From: Rhynchopus euleeides | Taxonomy: Eukaryota; Euglenozoa; Diplonemea; Diplonemida; Diplonemidae | Direction of reading: 5' to 3' | DNA length: 64,000 nucleotides | NCBI GenBank assembly: GCA_963210315.1 | Contig: OY723319.1 | Location: 310,001 to 374,000, forward strand | Shown: positions 63,701 to 64,000 of the stretch, one piece after another | How positions within the stretch are numbered: position 1 is the first letter of the stretch | How the letters are laid out: each line of letters opens with the position of its first letter | The notes under the pieces: generated by a model | What the model was told of the DNA's origin: nothing | The model's input: only the letters and a program-made list of their open reading frames with translations | Databases searched by the model: none | Translations under genes and position numbers: made by a program

Positions 63701-64000
63701 ATGTCTACCCGCTCTCTCTTCAAGGCGAAGGAGATTGAGTGGGAGTCGCTGAGAGTCACGAAGGTGCCGGCATTCATGCAGGAGTTCCTCTGCGCTCCGG
63801 AGGTCGTGAAGTGTGTGTTCCCGGAGTGTGATACTGAGCACGAGGGTGAAGGATGCCTCAACTGTCGTTCCTGCGGACACCGCGCGGCGGTTTCGTGCCT
63901 CGATGCCTTTGTTCCCTCCTCCTGTTACGGGGAGTTCGTCAAGGGGATGGAGGACAAGGACTGGATGTGCCCGGTGTGTTGCTGGGTAGCCAGCCACGCC
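63701..64000 (+). CDS. 5' end of a Cys-rich zinc-finger (PHD-like) protein, cut by the window edge
   Basis: The frame opens at ATG 63,701 and stays open for 100 codons to the end of the window. Cysteines and a histidine follow a zinc-binding arrangement: C38, C43, C52, C55, C58, H60, C66, C90, C93, with the segment CLNCRSCGHRAAVSC and the closing DWMCPVC. The final W-x-C-P-x-C is characteristic of PHD fingers, which read histone tails, but the spacing after the His is unusual. Codon use is GC-rich like the other genes. The rest of the protein is outside the window. Confidence 0.7.
   Translation, partial: MSTRSLFKAKEIEWESLRVTKVPAFMQEFLCAPEVVKCVFPECDTEHEGEGCLNCRSCGHRAAVSCLDAFVPSSCYGEFVKGMEDKDWMCPVCCWVASHA

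Overview
This is nuclear DNA of a microbial eukaryote. Spliceosomal GT-AG introns are visible in a mitochondrial EF-Tu gene, and an actin-capping subunit, a VWA8 homologue with a mitochondrial presequence, a BED-finger hAT transposase and TTAGGG/CCCTAA repeats are all present. Coding DNA is GC-rich and nearly intronless. Intergenic DNA is full of G and C homopolymers of 10-20 bases, A/T runs and microsatellites. Two phage-type lysozyme genes, one with a signal peptide and cysteine-rich repeats, would suit a bacterium-eating protist, but that is inference. I cannot assign the lineage from this window.

Layout. 1-6.4 kb looks subtelomeric: a 50-bp satellite with a 250-bp higher-order period (about 1.03-2.26 kb), a 109-base near-palindrome, a 3.1-kb degenerate telomere-like array that reverses orientation near 4.34 kb, and a 641-bp AT-rich palindrome. 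At 9.5-12 kb lies a receptor-like protein with a degenerate class III cyclase domain (-). A potentially autonomous hAT transposon fills 14.7-18.26 kb, followed by nested TIR elements to 21 kb. 21-31 kb is a gene-poor mosaic of repeats, with a relic of the cyclase 5' end and a possible exon at 24.6 kb.

From 31 to 64 kb genes return, almost all on the minus strand: a small Cys-rich membrane protein, a truncated and a full-length GH24 lysozyme, mitochondrial EF-Tu, a VWA8-like AAA+/VWA protein, F-actin capping protein alpha, a RING-PDZ protein, a protein with a TFIIS-central-domain-like C-terminus and, on the plus strand, the 5' end of a zinc-finger protein cut by the window edge. Between them sit pairs of mobile elements: two TA-flanked MITEs, two hAT-type MITEs with perfect 8-bp TSDs, two elements with perfect 9-bp TSDs, and a 1.5-kb foldback.

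The genes do not form a pathway. EF-Tu (mitochondrial translation) and VWA8 (predicted mitochondrial ATPase) share a compartment; the rest are unrelated. The most novel signal is in the repeats: the same GC-rich hairpin modules occur inside transposon families with different TIRs and TSD lengths, many elements sit in G-tracts or at TA, and the subtelomere is built of nested inverted repeats.
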